Positions 28,436 to 37,604 of a stretch of 64,000 nt of DNA are shown here, piece by piece (within the stretch, counting starts at the first letter, position 1; each line of letters opens with the position of its first letter). The notes beneath the pieces are model-generated. The model had not been told where the DNA came from and ran no database searches. It saw only the letters and a program-made list of their open reading frames with translations. The DNA is taken from positions 18,007-82,006 of the forward strand of contig REBA01000014.1 of assembly GCA_004294225.1 (NCBI GenBank), read 5' to 3'. Origin of the DNA: Cytophagales bacterium (GTDB lineage Bacteria; Bacteroidota; Bacteroidia; Cytophagales; Cytophagaceae). The position numbers and the translations under genes are program-made.

Positions 28436-28996
28436 TTAACCTTTAAATTTTGAACGGTCAAAATCGCAACGTTCGCTGCCTAATTTATGCAATTCTTTCT
28501 CTATTGCTAAATTAGTTTTCTGATTATCTAATTCGGTTTTATAATTTTGTTTCAATTCTTTACGTTTTATAGCTTCCAAAAACCTACGGATATCCTCTCT
28601 GTTTTCTAAAAATAAGCCTGGGACTTCTTTTGGTTTATTATCATCACCTTTTGCAACCATTGTAAAATAAGAAGTGTTGGTATGCTTTACAGTTGCATTT
28701 GCCACATCTTCGGCTATCACCTTAATACCTACTAATAATGAAGAACGACCTACGTAATTAATTGAAGCATGCAAAGAAACTAAATCTCCAACTTCTACAG
28801 GTTGAAGAAAATCTACAGTATCCACTGATACCGTAACACAATAACCACCTGCATGTTTAGATGCACATACATATGCCACCTTATCCATAAGCGATAAAAG
28901 TATGCCACCATGAATCTTACCTCCAAAATTAGCATAAGCAGGTATCATTAATTCTGTAATAGTAGTTTTTGAATAAGCTACAGACCTATACTCCAT
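28436..28996 (-). CDS. Acyl-CoA thioesterase (hotdog fold)
   Basis: A 186-residue single-domain hotdog protein related to the YciA/BFIT acyl-CoA hydrolases. The domain covers about residues 10-125: MIPAYANFGGKIHGGILLSL carries the motif N-x-x-G-x-x-H-G-G typical of the family, with the active-site region LMDKVAYVCASKHAGGYCVT and the strands VDTVDFLQPVEVGDLVSL and VKHTNTSYFTMVA. The last 60 residues are a charged helical tail (EAIKRKELKQNYKTELDNQ) seen in Bacteroidota homologues. Substrate chain length cannot be told from sequence. It is 54 bases upstream of corA and 29 bases downstream of the phenylalanine hydroxylase gene on the same strand. Confidence 0.9.
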   Translation of the reverse strand: MEYRSVAYSKTTITELMIPAYANFGGKIHGGILLSLMDKVAYVCASKHAGGYCVTVSVDTVDFLQPVEVGDLVSLHASINYVGRSSLLVGIKVIAEDVANATVKHTNTSYFTMVAKGDDNKPKEVPGLFLENREDIRRFLEAIKRKELKQNYKTELDNQKTNLAIEKELHKLGSERCDFDRSKFKG

Positions 28997-29025
28997 GGCG
29001 ATATTATTAAAATTTCAATCAAGCG

Positions 29026-29748
29026 TTATAACATTCTTTTTTCTATTTCAAGTTTAATATCGTCTAAACTATTAAATAATTGAGAGAAATTATTAATAGC
29101 AAAATACCGCTCCTGGAACTTACCTTTTGAATAAGGAGTTTCTAATATTTTGGCAATATTAAAGTCATATTTAGGCACTCCTGCACTTAGTGCATAAATT
29201 GTCTCTGCCCTAGAAGAAAGCATATGTGCACCATATATCTTTAGGTTATTATCAGAGGCTTTTAACCCAAATTGTATCGTGTGCCAATACATTTTTTTTA
29301 AATAAGAAATCACCTTTTGATTGCCCAAATTTTCTTGAGCCATTTTTCCCAAACCTCTTAAATAATTAGAATAATGAGGTTTAGTCAATAAAGGAGTATG
29401 CCCCATTACATCATGAAAAATATCATAAGTATCTATTTCCGATTCCATGTCTGCTTCGCTTCTAATCCAAGTTCTGCATGGATACCTATTATCTGCTAAC
29501 ATTCCAATAAATACATCATCTTCTACCATTTCTTCTAATGGAATTATTTCCCAGTCAGTAAAAGTGCTTATTCTTTTGTTTATTTCATCAAAATCAGGGA
29601 CATGGTCTGCTGGAAAACCCATCTTTTTCAAGCCCTCTAGCACCGCTTGATCAGCAACTTCTGGCAACATCAACATCATTCTGCTGAAAAGCGACGTCCA
29701 TATTTTATGATCTTGTTCGGTATAATTACTATAAATTTGCTTTGTCAT
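29026..29748 (-). CDS. phhA: Phenylalanine 4-monooxygenase (pterin-dependent)
   Basis: Hydroxylates phenylalanine to tyrosine with O2 and tetrahydropterin, using non-haem iron. The protein has 240 residues, matching the short, single-domain bacterial enzymes without an ACT regulatory domain. Visible marks are the N-terminal YTEQDHKIWTSLFSRM, the iron-binding pair in YDIFHDVMGHTPLL (H-D-x-x-G-H) and a downstream Glu in YWHTIQFGLKASDNNLKIYGAHMLSSRAE; together these give the 2-His-1-Glu facial triad. Other aromatic amino acid hydroxylases share this core, so tryptophan as substrate cannot be strictly excluded. It is the first gene of a minus-strand run with the thioesterase; a pterin-4a-carbinolamine dehydratase is not seen nearby. 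The 224-bp gap upstream (29749-29972) separates it from a divergent gene. Confidence 0.94.
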   Translation of the reverse strand: MTKQIYSNYTEQDHKIWTSLFSRMMLMLPEVADQAVLEGLKKMGFPADHVPDFDEINKRISTFTDWEIIPLEEMVEDDVFIGMLADNRYPCRTWIRSEADMESEIDTYDIFHDVMGHTPLLTKPHYSNYLRGLGKMAQENLGNQKVISYLKKMYWHTIQFGLKASDNNLKIYGAHMLSSRAETIYALSAGVPKYDFNIAKILETPYSKGKFQERYFAINNFSQLFNSLDDIKLEIEKRML

Positions 29749-29972
29749 TTTTTAATTAGGTTTTTGAAATAAAGATAATCAAGGAATATCCTTAAAGTTA
29801 ATTTTTAGATTTAGTTTTATAAAAGTTTTTTAAAAAATATTTATCCAACAATATATATTTACAGACTTCTCCGAAATAAATTTTTCCAAAACAAACCTTT
29901 TTTAAAAATTAAGGTATTAGAATTTAATATATTTAAATAATAAAAATCACTTCTGATACCAATAATCAATTC

Positions 29973-31262
29973 ATGAAAGTTCGCAATTATTATTTTACAG
30001 AATCTATACTAACTTTTATTTTCGTAATAAGCTCCATTGGCTTATTATCTAAAATTCCACTTGGCGATTTTTTCAACCCAGTGTCAAAGATGTTTGGAGA
30101 CTTTCAATTATCAGATGTGGTATTTTCTCATATTCGTGAAAATAAAAATGCCAACGAAAAAATAGTATTGGTCAATATTGGAGACCTCAGTAGAGGTGGA
30201 ATAGCAGAGCAAATCAATATACTCAGAAAACATAACCCCAAAGTAATAGGAATAGATGCTTTCTTTAGAAAACCAAGACATTCCTCTGACCCAGAGGAAG
30301 ACAAAGTTTTGGTTCAAGAAGATTCTATGCTAGTAGATGCGTTTAGCAGAACCCAAAATTTAATCATAGTTAGCGAACTTATCGAAGATCAAAATACAAG
30401 TAAAATTGAAACCCTAAAAATGTCTCATCCTATGTTTGTTCAACATGCCTATACTGGTTTTGCAGATATGATTTCAGAGGGAAGAGATGTGTTCAAGACA
30501 GCAAGAGAATGTATTCCTAAAGAGAAAATTGGAGATTCTATAGTTTTATCATTTCCTACTTTTATTGCCAAACTATATGATGAAAAAGCAGTTGAAAAAT
30601 ATTTAAATAGGGACAACGAAATAGAAATTATCAACTTCGAAGGAAATATCGATACTAGAACTGAAGGTGTATCTGGAAATTCAAAAACTACCTTCTTTGC
30701 ACTTGATGCTGAGCAAGTTTTAAACGAACAGTTTGAGCCAGAAATCATCAAGGACAAAATCATTCTTATGGGTTACATGGGGTCTAGCTTTACACAATCT
30801 AGCTGGACAGATAAATTTTTTACACCACTCAATGCCAATTATGTAGGGAAAACATATCCAGACATGTACGGAGTAGTTGTCCATGCTAATGTAGTATCTA
30901 TGATACTTAGAGGTGAGTTTATAGATGAGATGAATCCCACTTTAAATCTAAGTATTTCACTCGTTTTAATTTTCTTTTTTATTTGGTTTCTTACCTTTTG
31001 CTTTTATGTGTTAAAAGACTGGTATGACGGTGGTTCTAATATCGTAACCCTAATTTTGGTTTGTTTCCTAATGTTTTTAAATATTGAGATATTCAACAAG
31101 TACAATTTTAAAATAGATTTATCTTATTTGATGGTAGCCACATTCCTAAGTGGAAATCTAGTTGAAATTTATCAAGGAGTAATTAAAATGGGATACATTA
31201 CAATTAAAGAAAAAATTGTAACTTGGAATAACAAAAAATTAAAATCGACAGAACAATTATAA
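29973..31262 (+). CDS. CHASE2 domain membrane protein
   Basis: A 429-residue membrane protein. An N-terminal helix (about 8-27) is followed by an extracytoplasmic CHASE2 domain (about 35-315): VFSHIRENKNANEKIVLVNIGD, then HNPKVIGIDAFFRKPR, LIIVSELIEDQ, and the family-typical KDKIILMGYMGSS and YPDMYGVVVHANVVSMIL. Three transmembrane segments follow (about 325-415: LSISLVLIFFFIWFLTFCFYVL, NIVTLILVCFLMFLNIEIF, YLMVATFLSGNLVEI). CHASE2 normally senses an unknown extracellular signal for a kinase, cyclase or c-di-GMP enzyme; here there is no catalytic output domain, only a short basic tail. The next gene, 18 bases on, encodes a FecR-like secreted protein, a pairing that suggests a shared function. 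No target could be inferred. Confidence 0.87.
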   Translation: MKVRNYYFTESILTFIFVISSIGLLSKIPLGDFFNPVSKMFGDFQLSDVVFSHIRENKNANEKIVLVNIGDLSRGGIAEQINILRKHNPKVIGIDAFFRKPRHSSDPEEDKVLVQEDSMLVDAFSRTQNLIIVSELIEDQNTSKIETLKMSHPMFVQHAYTGFADMISEGRDVFKTARECIPKEKIGDSIVLSFPTFIAKLYDEKAVEKYLNRDNEIEIINFEGNIDTRTEGVSGNSKTTFFALDAEQVLNEQFEPEIIKDKIILMGYMGSSFTQSSWTDKFFTPLNANYVGKTYPDMYGVVVHANVVSMILRGEFIDEMNPTLNLSISLVLIFFFIWFLTFCFYVLKDWYDGGSNIVTLILVCFLMFLNIEIFNKYNFKIDLSYLMVATFLSGNLVEIYQGVIKMGYITIKEKIVTWNNKKLKSTEQL

Positions 31263-31280
31263 AAACTAAAACAAGAAAAC

Positions 31281-32207
31281 ATGAAAAACATCATCTTCAG
31301 TTTCGGTCTTTTAATATCCTTATTATCTGGAGCATCTGCCCAAGAAGAGATATTCAAAGTATTGGCCTCCAAAGGAACAAATAAAGTTATGACAAATGGT
31401 AGCACAGAAGCAAAACCCCTTTTGATTGGTAAAAAACTTTTCAAAGGTGATAAATTAGTTTTATCCGAAGGATGCTATCTTGGCTTAGCACATAAATCTG
31501 GAAAAACAATAGAGCTTAAAAAATCTGGAACTTACGAAGTATCAAAACTAGGCTCGGAAGTAATGGCTCAAAACGCCACACTAGGAAAGAAATATTTAGA
31601 CTACGTAGTTAGCGAAATGACTGCCCAAGACGAAGATATGGCAAAAAATAGACATAAATACATGGCTGTTACCGGTTCGGTGGAAAGAGGCTTAGAAAGC
31701 ATTAAGCTTATCGCTCCAGCTAATAATATAAAAAGCTTTGTTATCACAGCTCCAACTACTGTTCGCTGGAACAAACTCTTTGATGTCTCCACTTATGAAG
31801 TAAAAATTATGAATCTTTTTGATGAATTAATTTACTCTACATCTACTAGTGATACTATGACAACCATCGATTTAAGCACTTTAAATAAAAGCAATGTAAA
31901 CGAAGTGCAAGTACTAAAAGTATGTTCTAAAAATAACAACGAAATCAAATCTACAGATTTAGCACTTAACTATATTGGTGGGGATAAAGGCTTAAAAATT
32001 AAGAAAGACATCCAAGAGCTAAAAAAAGAGATGCCAGAAGAATCGGCATTAAACCAACTGGTACTTGCCTCTTTTTATGAAGAAAATAAAATGTATCTAG
32101 ATGCAATGGAGGCATATATGAATGCAATGAAAATTCAGCCCGAAGTAGATGACTATAAAGTACTCTATGGAAAATTTTTATTAAGAACTGGAATCGGAAA
32201 TAAATAA
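31281..32207 (+). CDS. Secreted FecR-like/TPR protein paired with CHASE2 protein
   Basis: A 308-residue exported protein with signal peptide MKNIIFSFGLLISLLSGASAQ. Residues about 22-90 resemble a FecR domain (FKVLASKGTNKVMTNG, then LLIGKKLFKGDKLVLSEGCYLGLAHKSGKTIELKKSGTYEV split at the Gly-Asp turn). A middle strand-rich region (about 145-230) looks like an immunoglobulin-type fold with TVRWNKLFDVSTYEVKI. The C-terminal helices (about 250-305: LNQLVLASFYEENKMYLDA, YMNAMKIQPEVDDYKVLYG) look like a TPR unit. It follows the CHASE2 gene by 18 bases and is closed by a strong terminator, so the two form a dedicated operon. FecR domains in other contexts regulate sigma factors, but no sigma factor is here. 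Function is not known. Confidence 0.75.
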   Translation: MKNIIFSFGLLISLLSGASAQEEIFKVLASKGTNKVMTNGSTEAKPLLIGKKLFKGDKLVLSEGCYLGLAHKSGKTIELKKSGTYEVSKLGSEVMAQNATLGKKYLDYVVSEMTAQDEDMAKNRHKYMAVTGSVERGLESIKLIAPANNIKSFVITAPTTVRWNKLFDVSTYEVKIMNLFDELIYSTSTSDTMTTIDLSTLNKSNVNEVQVLKVCSKNNNEIKSTDLALNYIGGDKGLKIKKDIQELKKEMPEESALNQLVLASFYEENKMYLDAMEAYMNAMKIQPEVDDYKVLYGKFLLRTGIGNK

Positions 32208-32211
32208 AACT

Positions 32212-32250
32212 AAAAAGAAGGGAGATAAAGAAATCTCCCTTCTTTTTTTG
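32212..32250 (+). terminator. Rho-independent terminator after FecR-like gene
   Basis: AAGAAGGGAGAT pairs with ATCTCCCTTCTT around a short AAAGAA loop and is followed by a T run. It isolates the CHASE2/FecR operon from the symporter gene. Confidence 0.9.
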
Positions 32251-32281
32251 ATGTCATATTACTTTTTTATACTTCAAAGCA

Positions 32282-33634
32282 ATGAATAACAAAAAAATCT
32301 CCCTTCTCTTGCTATTTTTTCTTTTCCTAGTTGCTGGACTTCATCTTATTACTTTTTATGAAATAGCAGTAATACCTAAATATTTTTTACTAAGCTCAAG
32401 GATAGCTACCTATATATTTATTGTTTATTATGGCATTCAGAAAAAATCATTAACTACTTGGATTTTCATTAGTATGATTTTAGGAGCAGAATTTGGCTAC
32501 ACTTTTCCAGAAATTGCCTCAAACTTAAAAATACTTAGCAAAATTTTTCTGCGACTTATAAAATCCATAATTGCCCCATTATTGATAGCTACATTAAGTG
32601 TCGGGATTGCAGCTCAATCAGATACAAAGCAACTAGGTAGAATGGCTTGGAAAGCCCTATTGTATTTTGAAGTAGTTACCACTATAGCACTTGTAATAGG
32701 AATATTTGCAATAAATATGAGTCAAGCTGGTGTAGGGATAAACTTTCCTAAAGATCCTCATGAAGAACAAATATCAGTTACCGAACAGAAGTGGCAGGAC
32801 ATTATCCTTCATGTGTTTCCAGAGAATATTGCCAAATCTATTGCTGAAGGTCAAATACTTCAAGTTGTGGTGTTTAGTATTCTATTCGGAATAGGACTTT
32901 CTCTCATTGATGAAAACCACAGAAAACCTTTAACCAATGTCTTAGAGGGTATAGGAGAAACAATGTTCAAATATACAAGTATAATCATGTATTTTGCTCC
33001 TGTCGCCGTATTTGGAGCTATTGCTTACACGGTAAGCCACATGGGGCTTGGGATATTAATCAATCTAATGAATTTATTACTTACCCTCTATTTTGCACTT
33101 TTTGCTTTAATATTATTAGTTTTTTTACCTATCGCACTAATTATAAAATTACCCATTCGGAAGTTTATAACAGCAGTAAGCGAACCAGTATCTATCGCCT
33201 TTGCTACCACAACATCTGAGGCAGCATTACCCAAAGCCATGTCTGCAATGGAATCATTGGGTGTCCCAAGAAAGGTAGTGGCATTTATAATGCCTATGGG
33301 ATATAGTTTTAATCTCGATGGCTCTACCTTATACCTATCGTTGGCTTCAATATTTGTAGCTCAGGCAGCAGGTATACATATGAGTTGGGAAAAGCAATTC
33401 ACCATGGTATTGCTTTTGATGCTCACAAGCAAAGGGGTTGCAGGAGTTCCAAGAGCAACACTTGTAGTAATTGTCGCAACAGCTGCGAGCTTTGGTTTGC
33501 CACTTGAACCTATCTTTATTATTTTAGGTATAGATGAACTTATGGATATGGGAAGGAGTGCAGTAAATGTTCTAGGGAATTGCCTAGCTACCTATGCAAT
33601 AGGTAGTTGGGAAGGAGCAGTAGAGAAAAAATAA
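32282..33634 (+). CDS. Dicarboxylate/amino acid:cation symporter
   Basis: A 450-residue member of the DAACS family (GltP/GltT/DctA type) that takes up glutamate, aspartate or C4-dicarboxylates with protons or sodium. The N-terminal helices include LLLFFLFLVAGLHLITFYEI. The family core shows the scaffold segment RLIKSIIAPLLIATLSVGIA, the serine/threonine-rich hairpin AFATTTSEAALPKAM, the cation/substrate motif MPMGYSFNLDGSTLYL (with the NMDGT-like NLDGS), the second hairpin LMLTSKGVAGVPRATLVV, and the substrate-binding helix ELMDMGRSAVNVLGNCLATY. Substrate preference between amino acid and dicarboxylate cannot be fixed from sequence. The gene begins 30 bases after the preceding terminator and appears monocistronic. 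Confidence 0.93.
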   Translation: MNNKKISLLLLFFLFLVAGLHLITFYEIAVIPKYFLLSSRIATYIFIVYYGIQKKSLTTWIFISMILGAEFGYTFPEIASNLKILSKIFLRLIKSIIAPLLIATLSVGIAAQSDTKQLGRMAWKALLYFEVVTTIALVIGIFAINMSQAGVGINFPKDPHEEQISVTEQKWQDIILHVFPENIAKSIAEGQILQVVVFSILFGIGLSLIDENHRKPLTNVLEGIGETMFKYTSIIMYFAPVAVFGAIAYTVSHMGLGILINLMNLLLTLYFALFALILLVFLPIALIIKLPIRKFITAVSEPVSIAFATTTSEAALPKAMSAMESLGVPRKVVAFIMPMGYSFNLDGSTLYLSLASIFVAQAAGIHMSWEKQFTMVLLLMLTSKGVAGVPRATLVVIVATAASFGLPLEPIFIILGIDELMDMGRSAVNVLGNCLATYAIGSWEGAVEKK

Positions 33635-33729
33635 TTTGGCGTGGTTGTTGTTATTTAATTGTTAATACTTCGACAAAATAAATATCAGAATTCAAAAAAC
33701 AACTTAAATTTTAAATCTCTAAAAAATTA

Positions 33730-33737
33730 TAAATTTG
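33730..33737 (+). promoter_or_regulatory. -7-like element upstream of FKBP gene
   Basis: TAAATTTG matches TAnnTTTG and lies 38 bases before the ATG at 33776. It would fall inside the coding region if a far upstream TTG at 33659 were the start, so it supports the ATG at 33776. Confidence 0.4.
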
Positions 33738-33775
33738 TTTGTTATATTCATGTTTTAATTAGAAAATATTATCGA

Positions 33776-34219
33776 ATGATGAAAATTAAACTTTTATTCT
33801 TAATCCTTTTTACATCAATTGTAAACCAAATTACAATAGCTCAAACTATTAATGGTGATACACTTATCACAAAATCTGGTTTAAAATACATTCCTATTAA
33901 AAGAGGAGATGGCCCTAGACCTTGGCCTGGGCAAAAGGTAAGCATTTTCTACTCTGTTCGTTTCGTCAATGCAAAAAAAATATTTGATTCTAATAAAGGA
34001 GAAGATCCATTTAAATTCAAATTAGGTAAAGGCGAAGTTATTCCGGGCTTAGACGAAGGAATATATTTAATGCACACCAATGGAAAAATGAAATTTATAA
34101 TACCATCCCAATTAGCATATGGAAAAATGGGGAAACCTAATCCAGAAGGAAGTCCAAGATATCTTGTTCCTCCAAATACTGATTTAATCTATGAAGTAGA
34201 ATTAGTAGATATTCATTAA
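33776..34219 (+). CDS. FKBP-type peptidyl-prolyl cis-trans isomerase, exported
   Basis: Catalyses cis-trans isomerisation of proline peptide bonds during folding of envelope proteins. I choose the ATG at 33776 (MMKIKLLFLILFTSIVNQ), giving 147 residues with a clear signal peptide ending near TIAQT; the frame is open further upstream, but the sequence there (NKYQNSKNNLNFKSLKN) does not look like a signal. The FKBP domain covers about residues 45-145: GPRPWPGQKVSIFYSVRF, DPFKFKLGKGEVIPGLDEGI, KMKFIIPSQLAYGKMG and VPPNTDLIYEVELVDI. The ligand-contact residues F, VIPG, and AYG are present. It lies 142 bases after the symporter gene and is closed by a bidirectional terminator shared with the convergent small gene. 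Confidence 0.92.
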   Translation: MMKIKLLFLILFTSIVNQITIAQTINGDTLITKSGLKYIPIKRGDGPRPWPGQKVSIFYSVRFVNAKKIFDSNKGEDPFKFKLGKGEVIPGLDEGIYLMHTNGKMKFIIPSQLAYGKMGKPNPEGSPRYLVPPNTDLIYEVELVDIH

Positions 34220-34237
34220 AAAATAAAATCAATTTTT

Positions 34238-34276
34238 CATAAAAAAAGCGACGTAATTTATGTCGCTTTTTTTATG
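34238..34276. terminator. Bidirectional terminator between FKBP gene and convergent small gene
   Basis: CATAAAAAAAGCGAC pairs with GTCGCTTTTTTTATG, with A-runs and T-runs on either side that suit both strands. It overlaps the last codons of the minus-strand gene. Confidence 0.88.
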
Positions 34277-34541
34277 AAAAATGACCAATAGTATTTTCTA
34301 ATATTTGGAAAGATTCCCAAACTGATTGCTCAATCAATTCTAGATTTAAAGATTGAACATCCACTTCTATTCCATTTTCGGTAAAGAATTCTACATAAAA
34401 ACCCATTAAAAATGCAAATGGTAACTCTAATACCTTTTCAATATCACCTATTCCTAAGTTAGAATATTTATTAGAGTAAAATTCATTCAACTCCGCCCAA
34501 CACTTTGGATAATCATTTAATATCTTTTCAGCACAGTTCAT
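34272..34541 (-). CDS. Small hypothetical protein
   Basis: An 89-residue soluble protein that I do not recognise. It is acidic and helical in appearance (DYPKCWAELNEFYSNKYS, then GDIEKVLELPFAFLMGFYVEF, FTENGIEVDVQSLNLELI), with no signal peptide and no membrane helix. It is bracketed by a terminator at its 3' end and 197 bp of AT-rich DNA upstream (34542-34738), which supports an independent gene. Length, composition and the clean frame argue for a real gene. Possible roles cannot be stated. Confidence 0.65.
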   Translation of the reverse strand: MNCAEKILNDYPKCWAELNEFYSNKYSNLGIGDIEKVLELPFAFLMGFYVEFFTENGIEVDVQSLNLELIEQSVWESFQILENTIGHFS

Positions 34542-34738
34542 ATTTCGTACAAATTAATTTAACATTAAGAATTCAATAAACATAGTAGCTACATAATATT
34601 ATATGTAGCTTTAGTAATTTGGGTTGTTCAACTATTCTATAACAAAAGGAAACATTTGTTTAAACAATGAAGTATAAAGCAATTATATTTTTAGAGTTTG
34701 GAATTTGCTAAAACAATTCCTCAATTTTAATACTTAAG

Positions 34739-37591
34739 ATGTTTAAAAAAAGAATAAAGCACAACATGAAGCTAAATAAATTTAAAACACTCATCATTAT
34801 ATTTTTTTGTATTACGATTAATTTTAATCTTAAAGCACAAGAAAATCTTCCTAAAATAGAAGGAGTAAAAGCAATGGAAATTGAAGCCAATGGGCTTTAT
34901 GAAGAAGAAAACTACAAAGAGGCACTCCCCTATTTTCTGCTATTAGATAGCATTAAACCTAAAAACGCAAAATTTAAGGCAAGAACAGGGGTTTGTTACC
35001 TCAATCTTTCTACCAAATTTAAGGCAGTAAAATTCCTTCAAGAAGCTAAAGAGCTTGGCTATAATAAAGATGGATTGGATTATTACCTAGGATGGGGATA
35101 CCATCTAAATCATGATTTTGACAATGCAATTAAATACTATACTTTATTCAAAGAAAGCATACATAAATCCACTAAAAACAATGTGAAAATAAAAGAGATG
35201 GAATTATTAATTGCTCAATGTAATTCTGGAAAAGAATTAATCAAAAACGAAGTACAAGCTACTATTGAAAACTTGGGTAAAAACATAAATTCTACCTTTC
35301 AAGATTTCGCCCCATTAATCTCTGCTGATGAAAATACCCTAATTTTCTCCTCCAAACGCCCTAACTCTGGTAAAAAAGACGAAAATTTAGATTATTATGA
35401 AGATTTATATATCTCTTATAAAGAACCTACTGGATGGAGTACTCCAAAAAATCTAGGGCCACCTATTAATACAAGAGTAAATGATGCAGCTTGTGGACTT
35501 TCTCTTGATGGTCAGCAATTATTTTTATACAAAAACGATACATTAGACAAAGACGCATCTGGAGGTGATATTTATCAAAGCGATTTTAAAAATGGTAAAT
35601 GGTCTAAACCCAAAAGAATGACTAGTGCTATCAACTCAGCATTTTGGGAACCAAGTGCTAGTTTAATAGCTGACGAAAACACAATGTTCTTTTCTAGCGA
35701 TAGACCAGGCGGATTTGGCGGATTAGACCTTTATGTTGTTCATAGAGATCCAAAAACAAAAGTATGGGGAAGCCCCAAAAACTTAGGAGCTAACGTAAAT
35801 ACTGAATATAACGAAGATGCACCATACATACATCCAGACAGTAAAACGCTTTACTTTAGTTCGAACAACAAAAACAGCATGGGGGGATTTGATATATTTA
35901 CTAGCAACTATGACAAGCTTACTGATAGTGTTGGTTCACCTATCAATATAGGTTATCCTATCAATACCGCTGATAATGAACTTTACTTTGTTTGGTCTGC
36001 TGATGGCAAAAGAGGGTATTTCTCATCAGCTAAAGCAGATAGTTATGGTGAAGAAGATTTATATATGGTAACCCGCCCTAATGTAAAAGTAGATTTAGTA
36101 TTATTTAACGGTAAAATAAAAGCAGACAGCAAAGAAGTACCTGCTCAAATTACCATTATTGATAATACAACCAATAAAGTAGTAGCCTTTTATGACTCAA
36201 CTTCATTCTCTGGCGAGTACACTATTATGCTAGAGCCAGGTAAAAACTATGCAGTATCTATAGAATCTGGGAAATACCTTTCTCACTCAGAAAATATCGT
36301 GGCTCCTATACATGGCTTTGCTAAAGTAGAACGCAATGTAGAAATGACTCCGCTAGATAAAGGTGGCTTGATAGTGCTAAACAATGTGTTTTTTGAGCAA
36401 GGTCAAACCGATGTAAAAAATGAATCTCATGGAGAACTTGATCGCTATATGGCAATATTAAACGAAAAGCCTGAATTGCTGATGGAAATTGCAGGTCATG
36501 CATCAGACTTTGGTGACGATCATGAAGCTAATCTAAAACTTTCTCAAAAAAGAGCAGAAGCTGTGATAGATTACCTCGTTAGCAAAGGAATAAAAAGAGA
36601 TAGATTGAGGGCTATGGGTTACGGAGATAAATTTAATATTGCCGATAACTCTTCAGAAGAAGGTAAAAAAGCCAATACAAGAACTGAACTAATTATCTAC
36701 CATAACCTCAAGCAAGGAAAAGCCCCTGTTGCCACAGAAGGATTCTATAATGACTTAGCAAAAACTACTGACGAAAGTGGATTAAATCCTGTATTAAAAT
36801 TAAGAAGAGAAGCTACCATCTCAAACGGTGCTAAAGTAGCCGAAATGACCAAACAATATTTAGTAGAACAAGAAAAGAATGTATTCTTACCTAGCAATAT
36901 GAGTGAAGAGCAAAAAGCTAAAGCAATTGAGGCTAGAATTTCTAAAGGAACACTGAAACCAGTAATTCTTAAAGGTAAAATACTTGATATTAGCTCTAAC
37001 CAACCTATGTCTGCTGTTTTAAAACTTATAAGTGTTGATAACAAAACAATAGCAGAAGTAAAAAGTGGTGAAGATGGTAATTACTACTTAAAAACAACTT
37101 TTGATACTGAAAAAAGCTGTATGCTTTCAGTACAAAAAGATGGTTACAACTTCGCTAATAAATCCTTCTTTATTCCTGCAAACAGCGATCAAAAAACAGA
37201 AATCACTAATGACTTCTTTTTGAAAAAATTAAATGCAGGTACCAAATTTGTTTTAAGAAACATTTATTATAATACTAATATGACCTCACTTAGAACAGAG
37301 TCTATTCATGAGCTTGAGCAACTTGAAAACATGTTGAAGAAAAACCCTAAAATCGTGATTGAAGTAGCAGGACATACTGATGCAAAAGGAGATGCCTATA
37401 AAAACAAAATTCTATCTGAAAGAAGAGCTGAAGCTGTAGCCAATCACTTATTCTCTAAAGGAATTGCAAGAACTAGAGTAGTAGCCAAAGGATATGGCGA
37501 AGAAAAACCCTTGGCAAGTAATGATGATGAGCTAGAAGGAAGAGAACTCAACAGGAGAACAGAAGTAATTATTTTAAAAACAGACAAATAG
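34739..37591 (+). CDS. TPR-PD40 protein with two OmpA-like domains
   Basis: A 950-residue exported protein. The start is either 34739 or the ATG at 34766 (MKLNKFKTLIIIFF), which gives a more usual signal peptide. After TPR-like helices (about 45-165) come PD40 blades (about 185-450: FAPLISADENTLIFSSKRPN, MFFSSDRPGGFGGLDLYVV, LYFSSNNKNSMGGFDIF). Then follow a regulatory-like beta domain (about 455-540) and a first OmpA domain (about 545-655: NVFFEQGQTDVKNESHGEL, EIAGHASDFGDDHEANLKLS, TRTELIIY). After a linker and a second beta domain (about 735-825) comes a second OmpA domain (about 830-950: NIYYNTNMTSLRTESIHEL, VAGHTDAKGDAYKNKILSERR, NRRTEVIIL). The second OmpA keeps the usual Asp/Arg residues more faithfully than the first. 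It likely bridges outer membrane complexes and peptidoglycan. No PorP gene is adjacent. Confidence 0.92.
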   Translation: MFKKRIKHNMKLNKFKTLIIIFFCITINFNLKAQENLPKIEGVKAMEIEANGLYEEENYKEALPYFLLLDSIKPKNAKFKARTGVCYLNLSTKFKAVKFLQEAKELGYNKDGLDYYLGWGYHLNHDFDNAIKYYTLFKESIHKSTKNNVKIKEMELLIAQCNSGKELIKNEVQATIENLGKNINSTFQDFAPLISADENTLIFSSKRPNSGKKDENLDYYEDLYISYKEPTGWSTPKNLGPPINTRVNDAACGLSLDGQQLFLYKNDTLDKDASGGDIYQSDFKNGKWSKPKRMTSAINSAFWEPSASLIADENTMFFSSDRPGGFGGLDLYVVHRDPKTKVWGSPKNLGANVNTEYNEDAPYIHPDSKTLYFSSNNKNSMGGFDIFTSNYDKLTDSVGSPINIGYPINTADNELYFVWSADGKRGYFSSAKADSYGEEDLYMVTRPNVKVDLVLFNGKIKADSKEVPAQITIIDNTTNKVVAFYDSTSFSGEYTIMLEPGKNYAVSIESGKYLSHSENIVAPIHGFAKVERNVEMTPLDKGGLIVLNNVFFEQGQTDVKNESHGELDRYMAILNEKPELLMEIAGHASDFGDDHEANLKLSQKRAEAVIDYLVSKGIKRDRLRAMGYGDKFNIADNSSEEGKKANTRTELIIYHNLKQGKAPVATEGFYNDLAKTTDESGLNPVLKLRREATISNGAKVAEMTKQYLVEQEKNVFLPSNMSEEQKAKAIEARISKGTLKPVILKGKILDISSNQPMSAVLKLISVDNKTIAEVKSGEDGNYYLKTTFDTEKSCMLSVQKDGYNFANKSFFIPANSDQKTEITNDFFLKKLNAGTKFVLRNIYYNTNMTSLRTESIHELEQLENMLKKNPKIVIEVAGHTDAKGDAYKNKILSERRAEAVANHLFSKGIARTRVVAKGYGEEKPLASNDDELEGRELNRRTEVIILKTDK

Positions 37592-37604
37592 ACATTAAAC
37601 TTTA

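Noticed and set aside
33659..33775. TTG-initiated extension of the FKBP gene
   Set aside because: It would place a -7-like element inside the gene and hide the signal peptide behind 39 unusual residues.
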